Shown here: positions 8,139 through 16,108 of the stretch, piece by piece
Position numbering within the stretch: position 1 is the stretch's first letter
How the letters are laid out: the number at the start of each line of letters is the position of its first letter
NCBI GenBank assembly: GCA_002345575.1
Contig: DDVX01000007.1
Span: 124,001 to 188,000, forward strand
From: Stutzerimonas stutzeri
GTDB lineage: Bacteria; Pseudomonadota; Gammaproteobacteria; Pseudomonadales; Pseudomonadaceae
Length of the DNA: 64,000 bases
Direction of reading: 5' to 3'
The notes under the pieces: generated by a model
The model's database searches: none
Told to the model about the DNA's origin: nothing
The model's input: only the letters and a program-made list of their open reading frames with translations
Translations under genes and position numbers: made by a program

Positions 8139-8552
8139 TGGTGAAGGCTCATCGAGATCAATAGAAACGTCGATTCTAGCAGCCCATCTGCCGTGACATT
8201 GGCCGTCTGGCAATATCCTTCTTTAGAAGGAGACGCTAAAAAGCGTGACGCCGACCTCACTCAAACGAGAGTTTGACTTCTGCATTCGACTCGTAGCTAG
8301 CAAAGCGGTAGGATTCGGCAGCCTCCCAGCACTTGAACTGGCGGGCCGGCAAGGTTGGCCCACCCAATTCGGTAGCGTATTGATATTCGAATCCAAAGCA
8401 TCAATACGCAACAGCGATACCGAGTGAGCCACTAATCTTGACCTACAAGCCCTAAAGACTAAGGTCTAAAGGCTGAAATAATAATGAAGTGTTTTATTGA
8501 TTGTCGCCGTAAGAGCGACCTTCAGAGCATCATCCAACGAGGAGAACAAGAA
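8139..8552. other. Gene-free stretch between the glutaredoxin-like gene and the porin
   Basis: These 414 bases separate two divergent genes. They are AT-richer than the flanks, especially 8430-8500. A 60-codon frame at 8245-8427 has no recognisable features and is not called. The stretch probably holds the promoters of both genes and a long leader for the porin. I see no strong hairpin or repeat. Confidence 0.5.
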
Positions 8553-9845
8553 ATGCTCAAGACCCCAATCGCCCGGGGCGTGGCCCTGGCCACTCTGGGA
8601 GCAACCCTAGCCATTCCTTCCATGGCTCAAGCTGCTTTTATCGAAGATACAAAGGCTGGCCTGGAGCTGCGTAACTTCTACTTCAACCGTGACTACCGCG
8701 AAGATGCTGGTCAGAACAAGCAAGATGAATGGGCTCAGGGTTTCATTCTCCGCGTTGAGTCTGGCTTTACCGAAGGCACTGTTGGCTTTGGTATTGATGC
8801 CCTTGGCTTGCTTGGGGTTAAACTTGATTCGGGTGGCAGCGGAGATGATCGCCGCACGGGGACAGGCTTGCTGCCGGCTGGCGCATCAGGCGCACCGGAT
8901 GATTACTCATCTCTTGGTGTAGCTGCGAAATTCAAGGTATCTGAGACTATCCTGAAAGTTGGTACTCTCCAACTCAAGAACATGGCAATCTCCTCCAGCG
9001 ATTCCCGTCTGCTGCCACAAACCTTCCAGGGCGCACAGATCGTTTCCAAGGAGGTCAACGGACTGACTCTGGACGGTGGTTATCTAAACCGTGCAAACCA
9101 TCGTAACTCGTCGAATAACGAGGGCTTGGCTTACGGCGGCAAGGGCGTCGGCATCGCCAGCGGCGCTGGTGCTGCAGGTACCGCTGCTGACGCAGCAGAT
9201 GATTTCTTCTTCGCAGGCGGTAGCTATAAAGTTCTCGACAATCTGACCGCTGCCTATTACTACAGCGAACTCGAGAACATTTACAAGCAACACAGCACCA
9301 ATCTGGTTCACATTCTACCCCTTGGCGATAAGCAATCGCTGAAAACCGATCTCCGCTATGCGCGCTCAACTGACGATGGTTCCTCCAACATCGACAACAA
9401 AGCACTTGGAGCAATGGTCACCTACTCGCTCAGCGGCCACTCTTTTGGCCTTGGCTATCAGCAGATGAGCGGCGACACAGGCTTTGCTTATGTCGGTGAA
9501 TTTACTGACCCCTTCTTGGTCAACTATGTCCAGATCAACGACTTCGCATTTGAAGATATGAAGTCTTATCAGGCACGTTATGACTTCAACTTCGCTTCTG
9601 TCGGCATTCCTGGTCTGACCTTCATGACCCGCTACGTCACAGGCGATAACGTTGATCGTGGTGTTGGCCAGTCCGAAGGCAAAATGTGGGAACGCGATAT
9701 GGATATCGGCTACACCTTCCAGGAAGGTGCACTGAAAAACCTGAACGTCAAATGGCGTAACGCAACAGCGCGCAATAACTTCCAACGCGCTACTAACGTC
9801 GACGAAAACCGTCTGATCGTTAGCTACACCATCCCGCTGATGTAA
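8553..9845 (+). CDS. OprD-family outer membrane porin
   Basis: This 430-residue porin has a signal peptide ending near AIPSMAQAAF, then the OprD-type start FIEDTKAGLELRNFYFNRDYR. Alternating beta-strand segments follow, and it ends at a hydrophobic strand finishing VSYTIPLM. OprD-family channels take up amino acids, aromatic acids or other small carboxylates; the substrate cannot be told. The ATG at 8553 has GAGGAG 8 bases upstream, so the 23 extra upstream residues are excluded. A terminator follows. Confidence 0.88.
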   Translation: MLKTPIARGVALATLGATLAIPSMAQAAFIEDTKAGLELRNFYFNRDYREDAGQNKQDEWAQGFILRVESGFTEGTVGFGIDALGLLGVKLDSGGSGDDRRTGTGLLPAGASGAPDDYSSLGVAAKFKVSETILKVGTLQLKNMAISSSDSRLLPQTFQGAQIVSKEVNGLTLDGGYLNRANHRNSSNNEGLAYGGKGVGIASGAGAAGTAADAADDFFFAGGSYKVLDNLTAAYYYSELENIYKQHSTNLVHILPLGDKQSLKTDLRYARSTDDGSSNIDNKALGAMVTYSLSGHSFGLGYQQMSGDTGFAYVGEFTDPFLVNYVQINDFAFEDMKSYQARYDFNFASVGIPGLTFMTRYVTGDNVDRGVGQSEGKMWERDMDIGYTFQEGALKNLNVKWRNATARNNFQRATNVDENRLIVSYTIPLM

Positions 9846-9882
9846 TAGCGGCCTACCGCATCTCGATGCAGTAGTCAGAAAG

Positions 9883-9906
9883 ACCCGCTTCGGCGGGTTT
9901 TTCTTT
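9883..9906 (+). terminator. Terminator of the OprD-like porin gene
   Basis: ACCCGC-TTCG-GCGGGT is followed by TTTTCTTTT. The 314 bases between the porin stop and the next gene (9846-10159) hold this hairpin and otherwise nothing I recognise. The downstream part probably carries the promoter of the DUF883 operon. Confidence 0.9.
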
Positions 9907-10159
9907 TCAGGAAGGTTGCGTATTACAGGCTTTATCAATTCCGCCTGTGATAAAAGTGCTGTGCAATTAAAGGGTGGAATCACCGCAGGCGTTTCTGAGG
10001 CTCACTGCACGCTCAACACAAACCCGAGTCATTTCACTTCTCACCGTAACCGCAGCTTTCCGCTGCTTCATTCAAAACGAAGCGGGAACCTTGCGTCACC
10101 GTCATGCTCGAACTTGAAGTACCGTCACCATTCCCATGACTTCACCAAGGAGCAAGCAG

Positions 10160-10561
10160 ATGTCTACCGAATCCACTTTCAGCACCAGTGATAACACCCC
10201 TATCCCTGACGCAACCGCTGGCTCTACCGGCTCGCTGATCGACAAGTCAGCCCACCGCCGCAACCTTCAGGCTGCACAGAACGCACTGATCGAAGAATTC
10301 CACACGCTTATCGCAGATACCGAGCGCCTGCTCAAACACACCCAGGACACCGCCGGAAGCCAGACTGAAGAATTACGCGGGAAAATCACCGCCAATATGA
10401 GTCGTGCCCGGGAAATGTTGAAGGAGCAGGAAAACACGCTGCGCGATCAGAGTGAAGCGGCCATTCAGTGCACGGAAGAATACGTTCAAACGCACCCTTG
10501 GCAGTCCATTGGTATTGCTGCGGGCGCCGGCTTTCTTCTTGGCATGATCATGCGCCGCTGA
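10160..10561 (+). CDS. DUF883 family membrane protein (ElaB/YqjD-like)
   Basis: This 133-residue protein is mostly helical and hydrophilic (RRNLQAAQNALIEEFHTLIADTERLL), with one C-terminal membrane segment ending HPWQSIGIAAGAGFLLGMIMRR, the hallmark of ElaB/YqjD. In E. coli such proteins are tail-anchored in the inner membrane and bind ribosomes in stationary phase. The ATG at 10160 has AAGGAG upstream. It is the first gene of a three-gene set like E. coli yqjD-yqjE-yqjK. Confidence 0.88.
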   Translation: MSTESTFSTSDNTPIPDATAGSTGSLIDKSAHRRNLQAAQNALIEEFHTLIADTERLLKHTQDTAGSQTEELRGKITANMSRAREMLKEQENTLRDQSEAAIQCTEEYVQTHPWQSIGIAAGAGFLLGMIMRR

Positions 10562-10578
10562 AGGAGGAAAGCAGGCCA

Positions 10579-10959
10579 ATGGAAGCAAAATATTCCGATG
10601 AAGCACCCGCACCGTCCCTGAAAAAAATGGGCGGCGCGGTTGTCGGCCTTCTTCAAGGGCATCTGGAGCTGATTGGAATAGAGCTCCAGGAAGAGCGCAG
10701 CCGCGTATTCAGGCTATTTCTTCTGGCAAGTATCAGCCTGATCCTGGGCCTGCTGATTCTGGTGGGGCTTTCAGCAGCCATCGTCATCACCTTCTGGGAA
10801 ACCAATCCCATCGCGGCCATTCTGATTCTCTGTCTGGTGTATGCGATTGTCATGGCCGTGTGTATAAGTCGCGCCATTCGCCTCGCCAAGGCCTGCGCGT
10901 CGCCCTTCCAGGCAACGGTCGAGGAACTGGCCCGCAACCAGGAGCGTTTACTGCCATGA
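10579..10959 (+). CDS. Phage-holin-family (YqjE-like) membrane protein
   Basis: This 126-residue protein has two long hydrophobic segments (LLASISLILGLLILVGLSAA and AAILILCLVYAIVMAVCISR) after a short cytosolic N terminus. It fits the YqjE/holin superfamily III group. The ATG at 10579 follows a perfect AAGGAGG. It lies 17 bp after the DUF883 gene and overlaps the next gene by 4 bp. The role is unknown; co-transcription with YqjD-type proteins is conserved. Confidence 0.82.
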   Translation: MEAKYSDEAPAPSLKKMGGAVVGLLQGHLELIGIELQEERSRVFRLFLLASISLILGLLILVGLSAAIVITFWETNPIAAILILCLVYAIVMAVCISRAIRLAKACASPFQATVEELARNQERLLP

Positions 10960-11255
10960 GTCTTCCCCTCAGCACTTCCAGTGATCTGGCCCTGCGCAAG
11001 GATCTGATTCGACTGCGCATGGAGATGAATCGTCAGCAGATCCTCTATCACGCGCAGCCTTTGGCTCATCCTGTGCAGCGTATCAAGAGCATCATGAGCA
11101 ACCGTGGCGCAGCTTCCGAGCGCCACGGAAAAGGGCCGCTGATGCTGGCTGCGACCGTTGTACTCGCCGTATTCGGCCCGCGCCTGGGCAAAGTAGGCAA
11201 GCTTGCGCGTCTGGGAATCACGCTCTACCCGCTGGTTCGCAAACTGCGCCAGTAG
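10956..11255 (+). CDS. YqjK-like small protein
   Basis: This 99-residue basic protein has a coiled N-terminal half (LALRKDLIRLRMEMNRQQIL) and a hydrophobic segment (LMLAATVVLAVFGPRLG). The ATG overlaps the preceding stop as ATGA, so it is translated with it. Its place in a DUF883/holin-like/YqjK-like set is the main reason for the name. The function is unknown. Confidence 0.65.
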   Translation: MSLPLSTSSDLALRKDLIRLRMEMNRQQILYHAQPLAHPVQRIKSIMSNRGAASERHGKGPLMLAATVVLAVFGPRLGKVGKLARLGITLYPLVRKLRQ

Positions 11256-11355
11256 CCCAAGGCACAATGGCGCAAATAACTGCAATCCGGCACGTTCCAA
11301 AAAGCAGAAACCGCATTTACAGGCCCTGCCTAATCGGCGACAAAATGGTCGAACC

Positions 11356-11378
11356 GTAGGGCCGAACCTTTTCGCCCT
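11356..11378. repeat. GTAGGGCCGAA-type short hairpin repeat, copy 1
   Basis: GTAGGG leads into GGGCCGAA, a 4-base loop and TTCGCCCT, with one bulged C. The same build occurs at 35215 and 48984. It lies in the 254-bp gap before dgt. Confidence 0.5.
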
Positions 11379-11509
11379 CTGCTGGCAATCCTGGCCGAAT
11401 GAACTCGGGCCTATGGGTGCTGGTCAGGCCTGTAATCAATACCTGGAATGCGCCACACTGCGCTGTCGGCGTACCAGCCTCCCTGGCGGCCACAAGGAGA
11501 TAGCCCCCT

Positions 11510-12841
11510 TTGGACTGGCATACCCTGCTTAATCGTGAACGGCTCGGAAAGTCTGTTCACAGCACTGAAGAACTTGGTCGAAGTCCGTTTCACAAGGATC
11601 ATGACAGGATCATCTTTTCCGGGGCTTTCCGCCGGCTCGGACGCAAGACGCAGGTGCATCCTGTCTCCAGCAATGATCACATTCACACGCGCCTGACGCA
11701 TTCGCTGGAAGTCAGCTGTGTCGGGCGCTCGCTGGGTATGCGCGTGGGCGAAGTGCTGCGCGGAAACCTGCCCGAGTGGTGCAGCCCTGCTGACCTCGGC
11801 ATGATCGTGCAGTCGGCCTGTCTTGCCCACGACATAGGTAATCCACCGTTCGGCCATTCGGGTGAGGATGCCATTCGCCACTGGTTTCAGCAGGCCGCTG
11901 GCCGCGGCTGGCTGGATGACATGAGCGATGCTCAACGCACCGACTTTCTCAACTTCGAGGGCAACGCACAGGGCTTTCGGGTACTCACCCAGCTTGAATA
12001 TCATCAGTTCGACGGCGGTACACGGCTGACCTATGCCACCCTCGGCACCTATCTCAAGTACCCCTGGACATCGCGTCACGCCGAGGCACTCGGTTACAAG
12101 AAGCACAAGTTCGGCTGTTACCAGAGCGAGTTGCCGCTGCTGGAACAGATCGCATCGAAGCTCGGCCTGCCACAACTGGAAGAGCAACGCTGGGCGCGCC
12201 ATCCGCTGGTGTATCTGATGGAGGCGGCAGACGACATCTGCTACGGCCTGATCGATCTCGAAGATGGTCTGGAGATGGAGTTGCTCGACTATGCCGAAGT
12301 GGAAGCGCTGCTGCTGAATCTGGTCGGCGATGACCTGCCAGAAACCTACCGCCTACTCGGGCCCAATGATTCGCGCAGGCGTAAGCTGGCGATCCTCAGG
12401 GGCAAGGCCATCGAACATCTGACCAATGCTGCCGCTCACGCCTTTGTTGAGCAGCAGGAGGCGCTTCTGGCTGGCACCCTCGCCGGTGATCTGGTCGAGC
12501 ATATGCATGGTCCGGCCAAGCAGTGCGTACTGCAGGCCAAAGGCATGGCCCGAGAGAAGATCTTCCAGGACAAACGCAAGACGCTGCACGAAATCGGCGC
12601 CTACACCACCCTTGAGATCCTGCTCAACGCTTTCTGTGGCGCAGCACTGGAACAGCACGGCGGGCGCACACCTTCGTTTAAGAACCGCCGGATACTGGAT
12701 CTGCTTGGCAGCAATGCTCCTGACCCTGACTGGCCGCTTTATCGCTCGTTCCTACGCATGATCGACTTCATCGCGGGCATGACCGATAGCTATGCCACCG
12801 AAATGGCCAGCGAAATGACCGGACGCTCGAGCCCTACGTGA
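11510..12841 (+). CDS. dgt: Deoxyguanosinetriphosphate triphosphohydrolase-like protein
   Basis: This 443-residue HD-domain dNTPase hydrolyses dNTPs to nucleoside and triphosphate. The metal-binding motifs are visible: H in HTRLTHSLEV, HD in SACLAHDIGNPPFGHSGE, and later YLMEAADDICYGLIDLED. The start is TTG at 11510, chosen because AAGGAG lies 10 bases before it and MDWHTLLNRERLG is the family N terminus. The GTGA overlap with the FUSC-like gene suggests coupling. Length fits the shorter Pseudomonas Dgt type. Confidence 0.92.
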   Translation: MDWHTLLNRERLGKSVHSTEELGRSPFHKDHDRIIFSGAFRRLGRKTQVHPVSSNDHIHTRLTHSLEVSCVGRSLGMRVGEVLRGNLPEWCSPADLGMIVQSACLAHDIGNPPFGHSGEDAIRHWFQQAAGRGWLDDMSDAQRTDFLNFEGNAQGFRVLTQLEYHQFDGGTRLTYATLGTYLKYPWTSRHAEALGYKKHKFGCYQSELPLLEQIASKLGLPQLEEQRWARHPLVYLMEAADDICYGLIDLEDGLEMELLDYAEVEALLLNLVGDDLPETYRLLGPNDSRRRKLAILRGKAIEHLTNAAAHAFVEQQEALLAGTLAGDLVEHMHGPAKQCVLQAKGMAREKIFQDKRKTLHEIGAYTTLEILLNAFCGAALEQHGGRTPSFKNRRILDLLGSNAPDPDWPLYRSFLRMIDFIAGMTDSYATEMASEMTGRSSPT

Positions 12842-13965
12842 GCAGCATGAAGAAAGCCCTGTGGCGCAGAAATAGCTGGAAGCCGGCCCCGCCCACCTGG
12901 GGAGCAGCAGCAATAACCGGTTTGGGCTGCGCATTGCCGCTTCTACTCGGGCTATTCAGCGGACACCCCGGTTTTCTCTGGGCAACCCTCGGCGCCTTCC
13001 AGGCCGCCAGGGCCAACCCACTCCATCGCCTCGGCATGCTGCGCATGCTGTTGCAGATTTCATTGGGTGCCTGTAGCGCCGGCCTTGGCTTTTGGGCAGC
13101 GTCCTATCCGCTGATCAGCATGGGCCTGTTTGCCTGCTACGGCTTAATGCTGGCTTGGCTGCAACGCTACGGTAACGAAGCAGGCAAGCTGGGAATCGGC
13201 CTTGCTATCTGCCTGTGTCTTGGCCAAGGCCAATACGGCATTGGTGATTTCAATAATCCGCAGGCGATTGCCATGTTGTTCGTCCTGGGCGGGCTGTGGG
13301 TCATGCTGCTGGCTTTCGGCCTGCGCGGCATGAACGCGCTGCGGATGTGGCCTTATATGCCGCGCCTGCTGAGCGTGATCAAGGTCTTGCGGCGCCGGGC
13401 ACGGCGCACCTCGGCTCGTCAGTGGCGGCTACTGGCTTTGACGCACATGCTGGCAGCTGCTCTAGGCGGTCTGATTGTGGTCATTGGCGATCTTTCCCGC
13501 GGCTACTGGCTGACGCTGGCGATACTTGTGGTCTTGCAGATGGATGTGCAACGCAGCCTGGCGCGTGCACTGCAGGCAAGCCTGGGGGTTCTGTGCGCGG
13601 CCGCCATACTGATCTACTTGGGCTACAGCCTGGTGGACCCACCATTGATGGTGATGATCCTGCTGCCGCTACTGGTGCTCAGCCGGGCATTTCAGGCGTA
13701 TCACTACAGGCTTTTTGTTCTGCAAACGACGCTGAGCTTCATCCTGCTGGCCGAAACGCTTGCCCTGGATTGGGGCATGCCGCAAGTGCGCCTGATCAAC
13801 GCTGCAATAGGCATCGGCGTTGCGCTGGGCGTCACTTTGCTGGTGTATCTGTTGCGTCAGCTGATCGCCCGACTTGCATTGCGCAAAGCCGGGCAATCAG
13901 CCTCAACCGCATCTGATCACGACATTAGCCGGGACCGGGACGACTCGATCACGCCTGGACGTTGA
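12838..13965 (+). CDS. FUSC-family (aromatic acid exporter-like) membrane protein
   Basis: This 375-residue inner membrane protein has two hydrophobic blocks of several segments each, separated by an arginine-rich loop (KVLRRRARRTSARQWR). The second block contains DLSRGYWLTLAILVVLQMD, typical of FUSC/YccS-like proteins. The start is GTG at 12838 overlapping the dgt stop by 4 bp, or ATG at 12847. Its 3' end overlaps the convergent yggL by 17 bp. The substrate is unknown. Confidence 0.78.
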   Translation: MSSMKKALWRRNSWKPAPPTWGAAAITGLGCALPLLLGLFSGHPGFLWATLGAFQAARANPLHRLGMLRMLLQISLGACSAGLGFWAASYPLISMGLFACYGLMLAWLQRYGNEAGKLGIGLAICLCLGQGQYGIGDFNNPQAIAMLFVLGGLWVMLLAFGLRGMNALRMWPYMPRLLSVIKVLRRRARRTSARQWRLLALTHMLAAALGGLIVVIGDLSRGYWLTLAILVVLQMDVQRSLARALQASLGVLCAAAILIYLGYSLVDPPLMVMILLPLLVLSRAFQAYHYRLFVLQTTLSFILLAETLALDWGMPQVRLINAAIGIGVALGVTLLVYLLRQLIARLALRKAGQSASTASDHDISRDRDDSITPGR

Positions 13966-14293
13966 TCTCGTTTTCTGGATACCAGACGTCCATCAACGGG
14001 CTTACGCCAAACTCGGCCAGCTCGCTACGGCCCTTGAGCCATGCTTCGACCTGGCTACGCTGCTCTTCGCTTACCGAGCCGCGCTTGCCCAGGCAGACGA
14101 AACCATAGTCTTCGCCACCGATGTAGCCCAGGCCGTTGGCTTCCATGGCTTCAACCAGAAAAGCTTCCAGGAAGGCGTCCACGGCATTGGCTTCGATGCC
14201 TTCAACGTAAGTCAGCGTGATTTCAAAGCCCAGTTCCTGGAACTCGTCGACACAGAGTTTTTTGCGCAAGCGACGCGAGCGATTGGTAGCCAT
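13949..14293 (-). CDS. yggL: YggL-family protein (DUF469)
   Basis: This 114-residue protein begins MATNRSRRLRKKLCVDEFQE, the YggL signature, and continues GFEITLTYVEG and YIGGEDYGFV. YggL-type proteins associate with the 50S ribosome. The ATG at 14293 has AAAGGA 8 bases upstream; a longer frame reaching 14371 is unlikely. Its tail overlaps the convergent FUSC-like gene. Confidence 0.88.
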   Translation of the reverse strand: MATNRSRRLRKKLCVDEFQELGFEITLTYVEGIEANAVDAFLEAFLVEAMEANGLGYIGGEDYGFVCLGKRGSVSEEQRSQVEAWLKGRSELAEFGVSPLMDVWYPENEINVQA

Positions 14294-14527
14294 TGAAACG
14301 GTCCTTTCTTGACGGGATATCGGCGCGCACTCTAACAGCAACGCCGCACTTGTGCGATTGTCGGCGCTCATTGGCAGGTTGCCTGTCTGGAAAAGTCATA
14401 CATTGCGGCAAATCTCTTTGCAGAAGCTCGAAGCAGCCGGCTACGCTTGGCAACATGTGCAGTAGTTCACTTTTGGCGCGAGCATAGTGTCTCGTTATTT
14501 CTTCCCTGAAAGTTGTAGGGAATCTTC

Positions 14528-16009
14528 ATGTCACTTAGTTCATCCCGTTCCATGAGCAGGTTCATACGCCCTCTTGCGATTGCCGCACTGGCCATGCCGC
14601 TGGCTTTTCAGGCAGTTGCCGAAACGGTCAATCAACGCTTGCCAGCCAGCGTCGCGAAGGCGCTGCAGGCCAACAAGATCGAGAGCAACGCCCTTTCCGT
14701 TGTGCTGTTACCACTCAACGCCAGCGCAGCGCCGACCTTCATCAACGCCGACATCTCGATCAACCCAGCTTCGACCATGAAGCTGGTGACAACCTATGCG
14801 GCGCTGGAGTTGCTGGGCCCCAATCACCAATGGAGGACCGAGTTCCACGCCGATGGCCCCATTGAAAACGGCATGCTCGACGGAAATCTTTATCTCAAGG
14901 GCGGCGGCGATCCTAAGCTGAATATGGAAAAGCTCTGGCTGATGTTGCGCGACCTGCGCGCCAACGGCGTGGAGACGGTAAAGGGAGACCTGGTACTCGA
15001 CCGCAGCCATTTTCTGCAGCCGGATCTGCCGGAGTTCGATGACGACGGCAACGACCAGAACAAGCCCTTCCTAGTGAATCCCGACTCCCTGCTGGTCAAT
15101 CTCAAGGCACTACGCTTCATCGCACGCAACGACGACGGTAACGTGAACGTGCTGGTTGAGCCGCCCATCGCCAGCGTGCGCATCGACAACCGCATCGAAG
15201 CCCTGCCCAAGGCAAAGTGCCCCGGCTGGCCGGACATTCGCTATAACCCCATCGAGGAGACCGACGGTGTCCGGGTGGTAGTCACCGGCAAGCTGCCGGC
15301 GGGCTGCAGTGGGCAAACCTACCTGTCGCTGCTGGATCATCAGGATTATGCCGCCGGAGCGGTGCGGGCTATCTGGAAGGAACTGGGCGGAAGCATTCTG
15401 GGCAAAGACCGGGTCGCCACGGTGCCTGACAATGCCCGGATGATTGCCCGCGCCTGGTCCCCGGACCTGGTGGAAATCATTCGCGACATCAACAAATACA
15501 GCAACAACACCATGGCCAAGCAACTGTTCCTGAGCTTGGGTGCGGAATTCCGCAATGAAGCGGACCCTGACGACGCCAAGGCTGCGCAGCGTGTCATACG
15601 CCAGTGGTTGGCAAAGAAAGGGCTGATCTCGCCACACCTGGTAATAGAGAACGGTTCGGGACTCTCCCGCGACGAGCGAGTCAGCGCACGCGAACTGGCC
15701 AGCCTGCTGCAAGCTGCATGGAAAAGCCCCTTCGCCGCCGAGTTTATTTCATCGATGCCGGTGGCCGCGCTAGACGGCACCATGCGCAAGCGCCTGCACA
15801 ACACCGGCGTTGCCGGCAAGGCGCACATAAAAACCGGCACCCTGAACAATGTGCGCGCCATCGCCGGCTATAGCCGTGATAACGATGGTAATACCTGGGC
15901 CGTGGTTGCGATCCTCAACCACCCTCGACCGTGGGGCGCATCGTCGGTGCTGGATCAGATATTGGTCAGCCTCTACAACCAGCGCAGTGAGAGTACCGCC
16001 CAGCGTTGA
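14528..16009 (+). CDS. dacB: D-alanyl-D-alanine carboxypeptidase/endopeptidase (PBP4 type)
   Basis: This 493-residue periplasmic S13 peptidase trims or cuts peptidoglycan cross-links. A signal peptide ends near FQAVAE. The three catalytic motifs are present: SxxK as STMK (Ser82), SxN as SNN in NKYSNNTMAK, and KTG in HIKTGTLNNV. ATG 14528 follows AGGGA. It is monocistronic and is followed by a REP-like double hairpin before the convergent fadE. Confidence 0.94.
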   Translation: MSLSSSRSMSRFIRPLAIAALAMPLAFQAVAETVNQRLPASVAKALQANKIESNALSVVLLPLNASAAPTFINADISINPASTMKLVTTYAALELLGPNHQWRTEFHADGPIENGMLDGNLYLKGGGDPKLNMEKLWLMLRDLRANGVETVKGDLVLDRSHFLQPDLPEFDDDGNDQNKPFLVNPDSLLVNLKALRFIARNDDGNVNVLVEPPIASVRIDNRIEALPKAKCPGWPDIRYNPIEETDGVRVVVTGKLPAGCSGQTYLSLLDHQDYAAGAVRAIWKELGGSILGKDRVATVPDNARMIARAWSPDLVEIIRDINKYSNNTMAKQLFLSLGAEFRNEADPDDAKAAQRVIRQWLAKKGLISPHLVIENGSGLSRDERVSARELASLLQAAWKSPFAAEFISSMPVAALDGTMRKRLHNTGVAGKAHIKTGTLNNVRAIAGYSRDNDGNTWAVVAILNHPRPWGASSVLDQILVSLYNQRSESTAQR

Positions 16010-16023
16010 GTTTCTTGCAGGCC

Positions 16024-16108
16024 GTAGGGTGGATGACGCTTTTTTCATCCACCGCTAGTTGTTCAGCGCGTGGACAAGCTTCGCGTTGTCCACCTTATGC
16101 GTCCCTAC
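16024..16108. repeat. Composite REP-like element with two hairpins
   Basis: It begins GTAGGG and ends CCCTAC. Inside, GGTGGATGA pairs with TCATCCACC, and GTGGACAA pairs with TTGTCCAC. It fills the gap between dacB and the convergent fadE and touches the fadE stop codon. It resembles the GTAGGGTGGA-type intergenic repeats common in Pseudomonas. Confidence 0.7.

Noticed and set aside
8245..8427. 60-codon plus-strand frame before the OprD-like porin
   Set aside because: No ribosome site, no signal or domain, and codon use unlike its neighbours.
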